Origin: Ancylostoma caninum
Lineage: Eukaryota; Nematoda; Chromadorea; Rhabditida; Ancylostomatidae
Length of the DNA stretch: 64,000 nt
Assembly (NCBI GenBank): GCA_037903475.1
Contig: JBAJFG010000604.1
Location: 1,598,001-1,662,000 of the forward strand
Direction: 5' to 3'
Program-made: the position numbers and the translations under genes
Notes under the pieces: generated by a model
Seen by the model: only the letters and a program-made list of their open reading frames with translations
Told to the model about the DNA's origin: nothing
The model's database searches: none
In this document: positions 30,692 through 45,600 of the stretch, piece by piece
How positions within the stretch are numbered: position 1 is the stretch's first letter
Layout: the number at the start of each line of letters is the position of its first letter

Positions 30692-33600
30692 GCAAGTTTT
30701 CACTTTTTAAACTTGTTCTTCCCATACAACGTGTTCTTCAATGAGATCCACTGAAGCGAGTTGTTTTTCCTTGGATCATCTCATTTCTTTTCAGCCCATT
30801 CCTTGGAGCGAAGATCGGCAAGCTTCACGAGGCGTCGTGCGTGGTGAGTGTTTGTTGTTTTTTGCGCTCGTCCATTCTGTTCCATCGTCATCGTCATTTT
30901 CAACAAGAAATCCTCGCTGGCTGAATTGCGTACTTTCGCCCACTCCTCTTCTTGGGCCTCGATTGAGCTCCAGGCCCTTTAAACTTCCCAATCTGCATTG
31001 CATCTTCACTACTAGGGAAACTCGCTCACTCGAGTAGTTCATCAGAAAAAAAAGGTTTGCCCTAGAACCCAATTACGTTGTAGCGAGCTGCATTCCATTT
31101 ACGAGTGATAGCTTTGCAAAGAAGGGCATTTGTGCGATTCTTTTGGTTCCCGATTCTCCACTGCTCCTTTGCTGAGGGATTTCTTCAGTTTTGTTCATTT
31201 TCCACGAGTGTTGGCCAGATTTCGAATCCTCTCTCCATTTCGCTTCAATTGGGTTTCTGGTGAGCAAGTACTAGGAGATAGAAGAGCTGCATTGTCCCAA
31301 CAGAAAGAGTGTGCCTTGGATTCTCTGTTCATTTGACGGGGTTTCTGCTTCGTCTGAGCAGACGATGATCTTCTGCTTCTAAATTTCATTTTTTTGTTAA
31401 AAATTGCTCTCTCCTTTCTCTACCTCGATTCTTTATTCGTTTCTTTATTTTGTTTTCAATTTATATGTTCAAATACGTTCGATCAATGGTATACAAATAG
31501 TAGAGAGATTGAAAGCGAAAACACTGAAACTGAGCACGTTGACCTGACTTCCGCCTTGTTCTCCAGAAAAATTACTTTACACCTAGAACGAAATTTTCGA
31601 ATTTTCTAGAAGGAATGGAACTTATTGGAATTCCAACCTCTTTGCATCCTCAAGAGTTGGCCTGTTCCAGAATAAGGAACGCACAACTATGTATTTATCT
31701 CCGTTTCATCTCCAGCCCGACGTTTTAGCGTGTTTCCAAGCAAGCATTGGGCTTCCAAAACTTTACAGACATGAATTGGATAGAGTAGGAGTCGAGTCAT
31801 TCAAACAGTGGAAGAAAGGACCACAACCACTTTTTTCTCACCACCAGAACTTTATTTCTCTCACTGCTTTTCGAACATCCAGGACTTGACTTATTCAAAG
31901 TAGGATGTTCGAAGTTGAACACATATGTATTAAACATCATTCAGTCCTAAGTATACTCACAAAAGATTTGGTGAGATGTAATGTCATGCCATGTATGGAA
32001 CTCGTGTCTGCACTGGCCTTCCCATGCCGGCAGTCACGAGCCCCCCTTCCCTCCCACCCGTTGTCTTCACTCGCTCCTAGTAAGCGCCATCGAGATGCGC
32101 CTAAATGTGTTAATTATTCACTGCAGTGTTATCCAAAAGCCACTACGAAGCGGCCACGAGGGCAGCAGCCGCGGCTTTTGCACTGCGCCTGAGAATCGCG
32201 CCGCATAATTATGGGGGCATGCGAGGAGTGAAGGAGCAAATCGTCGGGGAACCCGCGGGCTTATAAGGTCACAAGAAGCTCGAATTGCGCGGACTTGTGG
32301 AGAGGCACTTTGTACTTTTTGCCGCCGCGCTCCGCTTCTCGACGCCCTCTTCGTCGCGTTCTCAACGCTCGTTATTACATTCGATTCTTCAATAGAGTCT
32401 CGAGAGTGGATCGGGGGACGTCGTAACTGACACCTCCGAGCGGCGGCGTCAGGACGATTCTTATCTGCCTGCAGCCCTAACTGCGCCCATGAGAGCGACA
32501 AAGCTGAGGCGTTGAGATGTTGGCGCGGGGCCTCGTATTTATTTAGTTTTTGCAGTGCCAGCTAAGCCCTGCCCAAGGCACTGTTTGGCTTTAAGGGCTA
32601 GGGTGGAATTCCTTTAAATTCTCTGACCTTTGATGAAAATATTAGCGACCAGGGAACTTTTCTTTGACGAGAGACGATTCAGAGAAAACGGATGTGTCCT
32701 TCAGTGGAAATGCTAATCCTACCTTCTTCACCTCAAAAGAGCATTGGTTTTATCTAAATCTGATGATTGAACTATCTTTCAGGAGATGGTGTTTTTTTCA
32801 ACACTCCAGTAAATATTTATTGATATGTTTTAATGGGTAACCAAACTTTCGAATGAACAGATTGTTAGTATTTGGTTATAAAAATGAATCTGAGGGCATT
32901 CTCAAACACGGGTATGGAGCATTGGACCTGGAGCGGGCGGTGCAGCCCACTCTACGATTGGTTAATTCGAGGAATCGGCCAAGGTCGCCGGCCTCCCTAG
33001 GAGCTACGTACACCCCATACTCATGAATGCAGATGGGGTGGTTTGCCAAAACGAGGTCTCCAACGAGTAGATAATCGCAGTTGGAACCAATTAAGTTTTA
33101 AATTTTGTGTGAATTGTAATATCAGGTTGTTGCGAAAATAATTGCCGTTTCGGGGTATGCTTAACTAAAATTATTTCTTTTGTCCAATTTGAGCAACTTC
33201 AGCCCAGCTCATGTAGCATTCTTGTAGAGGTTTTCCTCCTCTTTCGAACGCTACTTGAACATTCTGGCTAGCTCCTTCCTGAGGATTTTTATGAAGACAC
33301 GAACAATAGGTGAGCCGAAACGATTTTCGGGTGATTAGGGTTGATGAATTCAAACTCGATTACTCTTCGTCAGAGGTATGCGGTAATCTTGCAGATCTTG
33401 CAGTTGCTTTCGCTCGGAATCGCCTTCCAAATGGACAGTGAGCTAAGGGTTCGCGAAGTTTACTTCCTACAATTTTAAACTCCTACGCAACCATGGTCGT
33501 GGTGTTGGGATGTCGCTAGACGATCAGGCGTCCAAGACAGCCGTGAAACCTATACCGGATCTTACCACCCGGATCATGAGAGCAGGGGTGGAAGCTCACT

Positions 33601-36600
33601 ACACTGCAGTTTCAATACATCTGACTTCAACCAACAGGGTAAGAAAAGTGCGGATGTGAACACCGCACGATCTGACTGATGACCAACGTCCTATCTGGCG
33701 TGACTTCTTTTCTAACCTAATTTTTTCGCCCCAAAACGACTGATTCCTAAACCATGTAGTTACTGTACATGAAGCTCAGTTTCTGTAGGTTAAAATGAAA
33801 TGCGAATGGGTATGGGTGGAAACGATTTCCCACTTCTAAGATTTCCCAAGCCAGATCTTCCCTCCAGGGAGGTTGTGTCAGGAGTTTAGTAAAGGTGTGA
33901 TTGATTACACACTTCTACAGCCTAGTCAGTCGTTGACAGCAGAGTCCTAGCATTGTAGTTTCGAGTTGAGATTTGCAAATCTGCTATAGATGTGGTCGGC
34001 AGTGGTGAACAAAAGCTGGTTTTCCCCTGCTCCAGGGTAGCGTTAAACCACACATTCCAAAACTCACGTGGCAAAAACTGATGCAGTAAAGCATTGGGGT
34101 TCTCACTCAATGCCCTTATTCCCCAGACCATTACGCTACTGTAATTCATTTTTCCTTGCTCTAGATGGTATCCTGCGACAGCAGCATCTTGCTAGAGCAT
34201 GCTGAAATCGCCTTTCAAAAGTTTTTCTTGTGATCTCATTTCATGCCATAAAGGAGTGAAATCCCTACTAAATTGTCGGGGAGGATCTACCAAATTGAAC
34301 GGCTTCTAAACCTATGAAAAAGATGGTTTTTGAGCCGAGTTACAACACTTTGAAGTGAAGGGTCCATTTCGGCAATTAATTTCGCAACAACCTAATGAAA
34401 ACAAAAAATGATCTAATATCTAATGTGGGAGATATTTCAGAAATATTTCCACCCTTTCTCGCCTGCACCTCTCCGTTCGCCCTTGGAAATGGGGTGTTCA
34501 CCAAGTGGAATCCCGTCAGTGTTATTTTAACCAGCCGAGTGGGCGAGGAATAAGTCTAATCGTTTCTCATAAATAACCAATTTTCCCGCCATATTATGCA
34601 CAATGTCACATCCGTGCATTGCTAATCCTCCACATTGATATTGGCTCACAACAATTCCGTTGCAGAATTTTGCAGGCAAATCCGAGACAGAGCCTGGTTC
34701 CCAAAGGGCGGTTGCTATACGGCAACAATTTTCTGAATTGTGCCAAATGTCCGTGCTGTAGACTCGAGGCATCTTGGAGAGTGAATGGCGATATCTTGAA
34801 ATAAATGTGCTCTATAGATGAACGGAAGCAAGTGAACTCGAGGGTGGTAACAAGCTTATTCTGCGTTATACGATCAGTGCGAGGGTGGGTTGAAAAGTCT
34901 CCGGAATGATAAGGGAAACGGAGCAACTCGGTCTTAGTTATTGACTCATTTTTTGGCACAATCCTGTCGAAGATCAGCGCACTTGGTTCAGTCTCTCTTC
35001 TGCGTTTGATTTTTTTCTTTGCAAAGGATTTCTTCAAGGTTTTTGAAACAAACACTTACAGCTGAAAATAATTTGTCATTCGATCTGAACTTCTCTGTGC
35101 AGAAAGATTTTGAGCTCTTGGGAAAAACGGATTGGCTATGAAGCCAGTGCAGAAAAATCACTGAATAGCAGGATTTCCTACTATACTTTTGTGTTTTTTT
35201 TTTGCCAAACGATGGAATGCGAATGTGTGGCTATACAATTGCTGAGATGCAAAGCTTTTTTCTTCGCTCTACCTGCACATTTTTCGTGAATTGGCATCTC
35301 CTGCGTTTCAAAAAATATTCATTATCATAAAATAAATGCAGTTTTTTTCTGAAAATCAAGAAAGTCTCCCCGACATGAGCAAATACAGATGCCAGCCCTA
35401 TTCCAATACAATGGACGGTCCCTGTCTTTTTCGGAACCGATTCGTGGGATTCTAACCATTATTCTGATTATATTTCTGCAAGTGCAATGTAGAGCTGAAT
35501 CTGAACTTAATTTTATGACCATGTTTTGTGCTTCGAATCCTTTCCTTTCCGCACCAAAAATTTAAAACATTTTGCTTGGGTCCATTGCAGCACGTGTTCT
35601 TGTGCGGAGCAGGGCATTCACCTTGGAGTAAACATCGCGCGCGATCTGATCCATTCCAATAGATCAAATTCTCAGTTGAAAGACTATGTGAAAGCGGAGG
35701 TTCCAGCGATTCGCACGTAGCTTTTGTACTGGGTCCGCAATTGCACCGATCTTTACTCCCGGAAAAACACCCTGTAGCAAATTTGGCACATATCCTTCAT
35801 AAAGATTTTCTGAAAACAGTTCATGGCAGGGTCTCGGCAAGGTTCTGGTGAAATTCCCATCGTTAAAGCAGCATAATCTGTCGTTGACCTATTGAAGAGA
35901 TTTAGATGTTTCTAAGCGATTCACCATTCATCATAGCTCGAGCAAAAACAGCTGTTTTGTTTCAAATGCTCTGACATTTATGAACAATAATCTAGAATAA
36001 TTTTCTCTAATGATAGTTATTTCCATTCGCCAGATGACACTATTTTTCTGGGAAATTAGAAGCGCTGCGTAGTTTATTGCCGCCCCGACATTCTCTGTGT
36101 TTTGCACGAACGACGCCCACTGCGTCACATTGGACTGTGAACGCCTTGAAAAACGCGTTTTGATGCATAAGGAGTCTGCGTAGAAGTTTCAGGTTCACTA
36201 AAGCTTAGCACGAAGGTATTTGTGAAATAGCAATGGAACGCGGAGCCCTTCTCTCCTTCGCCAAACGAAGCACAGTCACCATGGGCTTCAAGTGCCGTTC
36301 TTTTTTCGCCGCAAAATGCGAAATGTCCAGATGTTAGCGCCAATTGCATGCCGAAATGTTGGTATAAACGACACACTCCGATGGTTGGCCAGAGCGCTCA
36401 GGGCAGGGGTGTTCTCGACAGGTCCGCTCGCCAGCTGATCTGACCCCACCGTCTATTTCCTGGAAGTGACAAGTGCGTTGTCATTTGCAAACTGTAGTGT
36501 CGGGGATATCTACGTAACTGTTATGGGACCCATGAATCTTCCACGTATGGTAGTGCTCTACCCACCGTTTTAGGGTCGTAATGATAATGTCGATAATGGT

Positions 36601-39600
36601 GCTGATTCCGCATAGGTGGGAGGAGAACACATGGTAATGTTCGGAAACAAACGCGACATCTCATACCAGCAAAAGGAACTGTCTCGGGATGAAGTTGTTA
36701 GCAATGTGAAGCGCGTGATCCTCATAAATTGTCGAGGGAGATCTTATAGGGAGAAGTGGGTGCAGAGGAAGGCTGGTCGCATTTTTGTTAATGGAAAGAG
36801 AAGGGAGACTTTTCTCATCACCACGCTTGACCTCGGTTGTGAATCTTGCCAGGAGGATTAGTGGCCGCCAACACCGTAAGTCCAGGGCTTCGGATACCAA
36901 CCTGGTTGAGCTGAACGTGGAGGAACTCCCCTTGGTGGAGAATGTGGACGAGTTCGCTTCAGTAAAAAATGTGGACGAGTCGTTCTGTCAAAAACGGGTA
37001 TGCTTTGTCTACCACTCTCAATCAGCGATAACAGACGCTTTAAAGATAACAGGAAATAACACATTCTTCTGGGAAAACTCGTCCGTTCTGAATGAGGCAG
37101 AGTTCAGAATCATCCTGGTATACTAGAGACCAAATGAAAATCAAATGCCCTGATTAATTCAATCCTTCCAAGTCAACCAGGGACCAATATCAAAAAAAAG
37201 TTTTGCATGTCGGTAAGAAAAAAAAACTCTGACCTTCTTCTTATCATTCCTCAAGGGTTGTACTTCTTCCGGAATTCCGAAAGCTCAACTTATCCGCAGT
37301 CAAGTTTTTGGATTGGGATATATCTACTGCCTTATTTGGCCCTAAGAATACTTAACGGGAACGCTCATGAGTCATTCTGCTAGGGCCCCTTTTCTGCGAT
37401 AGGAATCTGCCGCTCTTGCAGTTGACATTCAACGCATTTCGATGAAAAATGAGTCCTATCACTCAGCTGAGCGCCGGAGTGCACCGCAAAGAGCACAAAA
37501 CGCCTAGGAAGTCATTAAAGTCGAACAGCAGAAGAAGTGCCCAGCAGGAAATGAGCTTTTTGGGACTTTAATGAGAAAATGCTCGTTAGGTCGCTTGCGA
37601 GCAGCTTGTGCAGTCAATTCAGCCTTCAATTGCTTTTTCTTGTCGAAGCCGAACGCAGAGGTGTTTTCCGTGCTGCTGCATCGCTTCGCTAATTCGCTTC
37701 AACATCTTCGTTGTTGTCACGCCGGAAGCAGCCAGCACATCGTCATATGAAATGCTTCACCGAGTGGCGTCGTGTCGAAGCCATTTGTTGGCGAAATCTG
37801 ATTCGATTGCAGCGGATTTGCATCAAAATGCAGTACTCGTCCATGTGGCCTGAACGAATGACTCGGCGGGCTTATTATTGCTTCAAGGCAGAATTTCTAC
37901 AGAACACTGCGTTCCTGTTAGTGCTGCGAGAGAGCAGAGAGCTTATGAAAGGCAGGACGTTCTGGCTGAATAAACTAAGAAACGAAATCTCTCAACTCGG
38001 ATTCGAGTCTGGGGAACCTGTTTTTCAGGAAAAAAAATCGGCGCTGAACGTCTTCAAGTTTCCAGGAGAAGAGGATTTCTACTGAAGGCAATTCGGAATT
38101 GCTTACACGGCTCATAAAAGTCAGAACGGCTGGTTTGAGAAACGAGTAGATTAGATGGTATGCTTCGTTTCTCTAAGAAATAGAGCTGGGTAGATGTCAG
38201 ACGTGAAAATGCGGAAAGACACGCGAGAAAAGCATGCAAGTATTCAATTTTTACCTGAGGATGGCTTTTGAAAGAGGCCTTTCGTGGCACATTCCTTGAT
38301 AAAATCAACCGTGCTTCTGTTAGGATCTTATTAGGATCACACCGACTATATACAACTGCATAAAACACCAAGTGTGGCGCTGACCACGCCCTTTCGATAA
38401 CAGTAATCTACTTCATAGTTCATAACATGTAGTCCTGTTTCTCATGTCCAAGACAGGCGCAGTCAAGCAAAATCATTTTCCCATGAATCGTCGAGATCTG
38501 CGTTGACAAGCAGTCATCTTTGAGGAGATAAGCTAGGAGGGCAGGGGCCGGGTGGGGTCATGAGAAGAAAACTGGTGTTTCAGCAAATTTTGACCCTTAC
38601 AGTTCGAATTCATATAACTTTATGAGCATCATCCCCGTTTCTTCCTACACTCTAGCTACGTGCCGCACGGACTAAGAAAAAGCATTTGTTTTGGAAGCGT
38701 CCACTCATGCTAACAGAGAGTCCAGTGTCCTTGAGGAACCACAAGTGCTACTATATCGTTCAAGCCATCTCCTATGAACACTTCACCATTCTCCATTTGC
38801 CAACGCTGTTGAAGTTCTCCAGACGAGTCGATGCCATGCATACATCATATTTTGAAATATTAAGAACCGTGGGGAAATGTGAGGGCAAGTCCACACAAAT
38901 CCCACTGGAATGCAAGCGAAATCCTTAGCATCGGGACCCCATAATGGAGAAGAATAGAGGACGATGAATTCGAAGACGATGCTTGGAAACATTCATAAGT
39001 GTTGGTGGACATCGTTTTTCTAAGAGAGAATCTTTGTTGACCATAATTCAACTCGAGATTCTTAGGGAAATGGTCATCTCTGCGCCAACTTCTTTTTTTC
39101 CGAGAGACTAAATATGTGACTGTTTGCAGTGTAGAAGTAACTGCAAGTAGCAAAAGGACATAGGTTTAAAAAATTGTTTCGAGGTTTGTCGACGTTTTCT
39201 TTTGCGCTGAAAAGGTCGGAGGACTAGTTTCTATGGGACGAGAAGTGGGTACTCTGCAACAACTGGCGATGAACGGCTCAATGGGTGGACGACGATAACG
39301 CTCTGCAGCCCTTCCCAAGCCGAAGTCGTATCAGAAGGAAGTCATATTGGAATTTTGGCAATCTGCCCACTCGACTGGTTTCCTCTGTTCGATTAAAACT
39401 ATCACGCCAAAGAAGTAAGTCCAAACCAAGGCAGTGCACGAAAAACTTTATCAAATGTACTGAACATTCGTCAGAAGAAGAGGACCAATCCTCCTCCACA
39501 ACCACGCTGAGCTGTGCAACCGGTGTTGCAAAAGTCGAACGTGGTAGGCTACGGAACTTCGATTCGTTCATCATACTTGGCCGACCTCGCGCCCACCGAC

Positions 39601-42600
39601 TACCACCTCTTCAAGCTATTCTACATCTTGGGCACAAAAAACGCCTCAGTAACTAATTTAGGATGGAAAATTCCAGGTGCTCCAGACCAAAACATCGATT
39701 CAACGACCTAAGCTAAGATAAACCGTTTTAAAGGTGCAGGTTAAAATCTGGCATTAATTTCCGAACGGCGTAATGTAACAAGAACTTCTCTCAGGTATGG
39801 CTTTCCTTTCCTTGATCTCACGTCACGCCACCTGCTGACCTCTGCACTAGTTCGGATTCAAATATCCATCTTCTATCTATGATTCCTCTTCACTTGTCAG
39901 CGCTTCGGCCACATGTGCATCGTGTCCCGTCGGACGAGCATTTTGCATGTTATTGGCTTCGTACGGGCCGATCCTCGGCTGCCGCAGCCGTCCGTCGACT
40001 AGACATGCGAGGGGAAGTACGAATCGGAATCTAGTGACTGAATAGGGCATGGCGTGCCGAAGAGCAACAATTTTAATGACTGTGTAGGCTCCGAGGAAGA
40101 ACTGGAAGTGGCAGACGGTCAACTGCGAAACATGCCATCGGAGCGAATTGCGGGGAGCTGGACAGCGTTTTCATCAAAAAGTAGTCGTTCTCTTATCTGA
40201 TTGAAATCTTGGAAGGATGCAGTATTGAAAACTAGGCCGAGATTCGACAAAATAATTATGTATTGTTACCCCAGCTTTCATCAAGAACATGTTTTTCTCT
40301 GATTTATCATGTTTTTCTATTTTTCTTCTTATCTTTTTCTGTGCATCAGCTTCAATAAATAGGCTGTTTCCTACTGGGAACAATTTCCAGGGTTTGGATC
40401 GTTCAATACTGAATAGGATGACTGTTTCTTCTCATACGTGTGCCTTACGCTCACGGATAGGGACTGAGTTGGAGAATATTGCACTTAATCATGTGGTTAT
40501 CAACACTTTACTGTTTTGAATTTTACGAGCACATTTCGAGATGAATTCGTGCAAACAAAACTACCGTGTAGCTTTATCGCAGTATTCCAAAATAAGGATG
40601 GAAAGCTTCTTTCTCATTGGAGTCGTTAGACAAGGGGCAAGGTCAAGCGTTGCACGGATAAAAAGATGCCTTCTCTCAGCCTTTAAAGGCAAGGTTCGTT
40701 CAAAATCTTGCCCACCCAGGTTTTTTGCTCTCTTTAGTCTTGACCATAAGTGTTTCATATATCTCAAGTTTAAGACCTTGGTATAAGCTCTATTGTTAGA
40801 TATGGGACAAATCGTCCGAGGATTACGGTAGCCATGCGAAAACGCGCTCCAACCGACACACGGACGTCACAAACACGCAAGTACCGAAATCGGTCGATGG
40901 AGAGCGTTTGTTGTGGGACCTTTTCAAGGATTTTTCTATAGTTTTCGTTCGAGGAGTCGCAGTAAACTACGAATCCAGTAGAAATTCGGGAGATGGAATT
41001 TTGCCCGGACCTTGCTTTTAAGATAAAACATCCCTCGCCTTCTCTATCGTACAAATTCAATCCGTCGACATAATGACACCGTCTTCCTACGACCTTTCCC
41101 ATTTCACCACAGAACGTGTCCAGAATGACGATCATTCTCTCTTCCAGGCCCCTTCTTCTCTGAGCCTTCACATTTCGTTGTATTCTTTCGAATCATTGAA
41201 TCCTTTCATCAATAATTGTTAAGTCTGGGACGCATAATGAACTGTTATCCACTTTTAGACCTTCGAAGACGACGATTGAGTCGCAACCAGGGTAGAGCAC
41301 GGGGTGCGATTTGGAGCTTCCAAATACGTACCCCCCTTTTGCTCTCACCTGGGGGTAAACCATATTCCTATTTTTTTCATGAGTATTCGGCCTTTCTCAA
41401 TCTGTAGTACAAATTCCAGACATCATAGACAAAGCTGTCTGTTTTAAGGAAACAATACAGGTTTGGGCATGTTGGACATACTAAATATAACACAAAAAGG
41501 AGGGATAAAATTGCTAGAGAACTGCACTGGTTTGAACAATCTTAAACATGTCTTAACAAGTTTTTTTGTAACATTCGTGTTTTCATTCTCTGCTCCCTCC
41601 TCGCTCTGAACGCTTTATGCGCATCACTCTACCACTCCTAAATACTGTAGAGTCCACCACAGAGCGGGTGCGATAAGGCACCTTCTCCGCACCTGCCCTG
41701 TGGTGGAAAATACAGTAATCTCTTTCGCAATGGAGCGCGGAACCGCATAGTAGCACAAAATAGCACCACAGGACTTTTCAACTGAACAATTCTTGCAATT
41801 TCAAACCGATTTAACGTGCGCGAATCGCACAACTGGAGTAAAACTTAGAAAATTTACTGTGGTCTTTCTCCTGTGACAATTATTCACATTCTACATTACT
41901 GCGAACATTATTTATTACCCGATTTACTGTGATGGGAATTTTTTGAAGTAACAGTACAGATCGCAGAGGTTTGGAACATCTCATCCAAAACTCAAATAAT
42001 GTGTTAAGGAGTGGACGGCATTTTCTTCACGATGCTTCCTGAATGGGTTCTGCCGAAGTCAGTGTATACGTAGTAGAATAGTGTAGAGGTCGCAAGACGA
42101 GGATTAATCACAGAGAAAAAACGCAACGTACCCCCCCCCCCTTGCTTTTTCGCTTCGCTCCTCTGAATACGTAGGGGTGGTTTGAAATATCGCACCTGTG
42201 CTTTACCCTGGTCGCAACGCTTATCTAACAAACTTTGCTGGCACAATAATAATTTGAAAGATTATCCTTTCTGTTCTACATTATATTTCTATCGACCCAC
42301 TACAACTAAGGGTTCACAGCCCCACCCTCCTCCTTTCACTCTAGTTAACCACCCTTTCCATCAGTTGTTCCCAGGTTGGACACTAAGCGCACCCCTAGGT
42401 AAGGAATATGTGGTAGGTGTTTGGCGCTCTCACATTTCACATCCAGAAACTCAAAAGCAGTGGGTTTGAAACAGTTTCACCGGCATACATATAAGACAGT
42501 GCCAACTAAATTTTTGTACCAAAACATACTTTGCCTCAAAATTATTGTTTTTTTTGTCAATCATTGACATCCTTTTGAATTGTGATCATGCAAGTGAATA

Positions 42601-45600
42601 TTATAACCATATTATGGTCACTCATGTATTCCATTCTTATCGGTAGTACTCAGCGGCTCCAACCGTTGAAACTTTTGAGGACGAATACCAAACAGGAAAA
42701 ATGGGTTGAAATTCATCGGTTTACTACTGCGCGGAGTTGATTTGATCTGAATATCATATCCATGTTAGTGCATCGTTTTTCTTGAGCACCCTATGATTAG
42801 GGATATTCTCGTTGGTATAATTGAAGCGGAGTGAAAACCGACAAAATTTGCGCATGCAACATTCTTAGCAGCCAATTCTCACCGCGATGCGCTCGCTTAG
42901 CTGGGCGTTTTCTTCCCTTCCCTATTATTATTGCTCTTCGTCTCGTATTGACATTCCTCCAACGCATGAAGAACCTCGAGCAGATAAGATTTGCCGCTGC
43001 TTTGCCTTCCATTCTTTCAGCCAACCAATACTACATCCAAATGAGTTGCCGAGGGTGTGGGACCTGGCGTTTCCGCCTCCACCACACACTCCTCGGGGAC
43101 GCAGCTGAGTGAAAACGTTTTTATTGGCACTTCTTCGGCCGTGGATGCGCTAGCGACAGCGAAACTTTGAGTGGTCTTTGCTTAAGGGGACCATCGAGGG
43201 TGGGTGCTGCAGCAGCACCTCGAGCGAACGGAGAGAAGGGCAGATATCGCACGGACTCGCGACTAATTCCAGAATTCGTTCCAAAGCAAACTCAAAAAGA
43301 AATGAACCAACGTAAAAACGCTGCTCGATGGCCATCGTTGTCTATTGAAATTGGAGACAGGAAGGCTGCGCAGGGAGACGGGCGAGAATTCACAAAGAGC
43401 GCCAGAAAACAAACGAAGAGTTGACATCCCGCCACCCGCATATAAGTATAAGTGGGGACGAACTCATGTGCTATTGGCAATGTGAAGTTTTTAACATCTG
43501 AAAACTCGTATTCATGACTTCGTGTGAAATCTGACACTCTCAAGCAAACTTTTAGAGGGGCAAAGAGATTGGTGGACTTCTTTTGTGGGAGTAGAGCCCT
43601 TGTATGTTTTGTGCCTGCATTGGGATATGTCAGAAAACCTTCAAAAACAGCGAATCAAGTGACTACTTAGCAGTTCTAGAAAGAACAAAGAGCAAAGATC
43701 ATTTATTTAGGAGGAAAACGAGGAAAGTTCCGTCATCAACAAATAGGCTCACTCAAGAAATGAATTTATTTCACTTGAAATAAGCCGGAGAAGAAAACTC
43801 CTTCCCCAGCACTCCACGAAATTGATGGTGCGAATTTGCAGAAAATCGCTGTCATCCGTGAAGAGCGGCGAACTTGCGCAGCTATGCCAGAGGTAACGTG
43901 GCGCACTGGTTCGGTTACACAGATTGTGAAACTAGGAGGATATGTATGTAGTCTGCCCTATCATCTCTTATAATGTTATGCATTAAAAACGAAGGAGTAT
44001 TAAGATTGAGGTGAAGCATAATCGAAATGAGAGAGAAAGCAGTACAAGAAATTTTTCCCTACACTCCCATTTTCGGGGCTAAGAACAAAAGTGTTACTTT
44101 CTTGGTGCCCAGGGCTCAGCGTCGTTTCATCATTAGCTCCTAAAGAAGTTTCAGAAGGCTGCAGTGTTGTAGAAGGATCAGCAGAAGAACCGTGAAATGT
44201 TTAGAAGGATGGATAAGTATGAGTCCAAGTCCTTGTGTGGAGCAGTGGGAAACACAGGGAAGGGGGCGCCCAACCCCGAAAATGGATCGCAGAATTTTTA
44301 AGACAACACTGGATAAGATCGTTTAAAAAGCTCCTATTGGCTTGTGTTCTATCCTTTGTTTTATTACGAGCACGGTTCGAAATGTTTCCGGAATGACAAT
44401 GTAAACAGAACATATCTGATGCAATCAATATCTTATAAATCAATCCCCTCGAAGCCCAACATGGTCCGGTCTGTTTTTAATTTTTCTTTCTCTATCTAGA
44501 ATGAATTTCTCCCAACTACTAAGAATAACCGGATAAAGCCACCATCAACTCGTCTCTTGATCGGAATCTTGTCTTGGTGGGAAGTTGTTAAGATTTTAGA
44601 ACAGATAGATATGCGAGGAAGCGAATGCTGCGCTATCGCTTAATGGGGTGGAATTTTAGATTTCATCACTACAAATTTTCTCATGAACCACAAGACCTGC
44701 TTAAAGGCAGTGTCTCACCTCATTTTCGATTTTGGCGTACTGGCAGAATCCGGACCTACTCGACACCCTGAGTCCAATAATGTACATGATTTCTAGAAAA
44801 AGCGTCAAGAACTCGTTTTGGAGGGACCAATCCAACTCGGCGTGGACGAGTTCGTCGGCAAGGATACTGCCCGTCTTGCCATACACCTCAGCTGATCTCA
44901 TTGATCGAATAGGTGTTCTCATTGCCCAAAACTGCGCCGCAGGCGGGAGCCATCTCGTACACCGGCCGAGAATTTGGCCAAATTCTCGTCCGGTAATAGG
45001 GAGGTGAGACACTGCCTTTAAGCGGTCATGCTGACATGGAGCGACAACTCTTTTTTCCTGTTCAAATCCGCGCGTGTCGCTGCGATCACCACAGCTAAAA
45101 CTTCTGAAAATTTCGGCTATTATTCAGTTGCTATGGCTTTTCCATCGATCCCTTGCAATGCCAAAAACAGATGCCGTCACTATTCCACCTCTGTGAACGG
45201 TACTGCCTCATTCAAAATCCATTCTTCGGGTGTAACCAACCGTTTTCACTGATTTTTTGACTAAAACGTAGCGCTTAATCTTATCTTTAACATGGATCAC
45301 TCATTCTATTTGGAATCTAGTTCAACCTTTCGAAATAAATTTCTGATTTTCATGTTGGGTTACGTTTTTCTTCGGGGTTGAGCGAATGCGGCACTCATTT
45401 TTGGAAACGTTTTTTTAGAATTAGTTCGTCTCGTAAAATAGAAACTAACAATTAGAAATAGGCGCGTTAGGCCCCCTACTCGACACGCATTTGTACTCTC
45501 TCTGTCAAAACCTTGTCAACGATTTTATTCACTTTTCTGTTGTGGTCATCTTTTCCTAGCATTTTGTACATGGCTCACTATTTACTCGCGTCCAGCTACG

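Noticed and set aside
40770..41171. 133-codon minus-strand open frame as a nested gene
   Set aside because: No motif, no supporting splice sites, no resemblance I can name; kept only as a note in intron 2.
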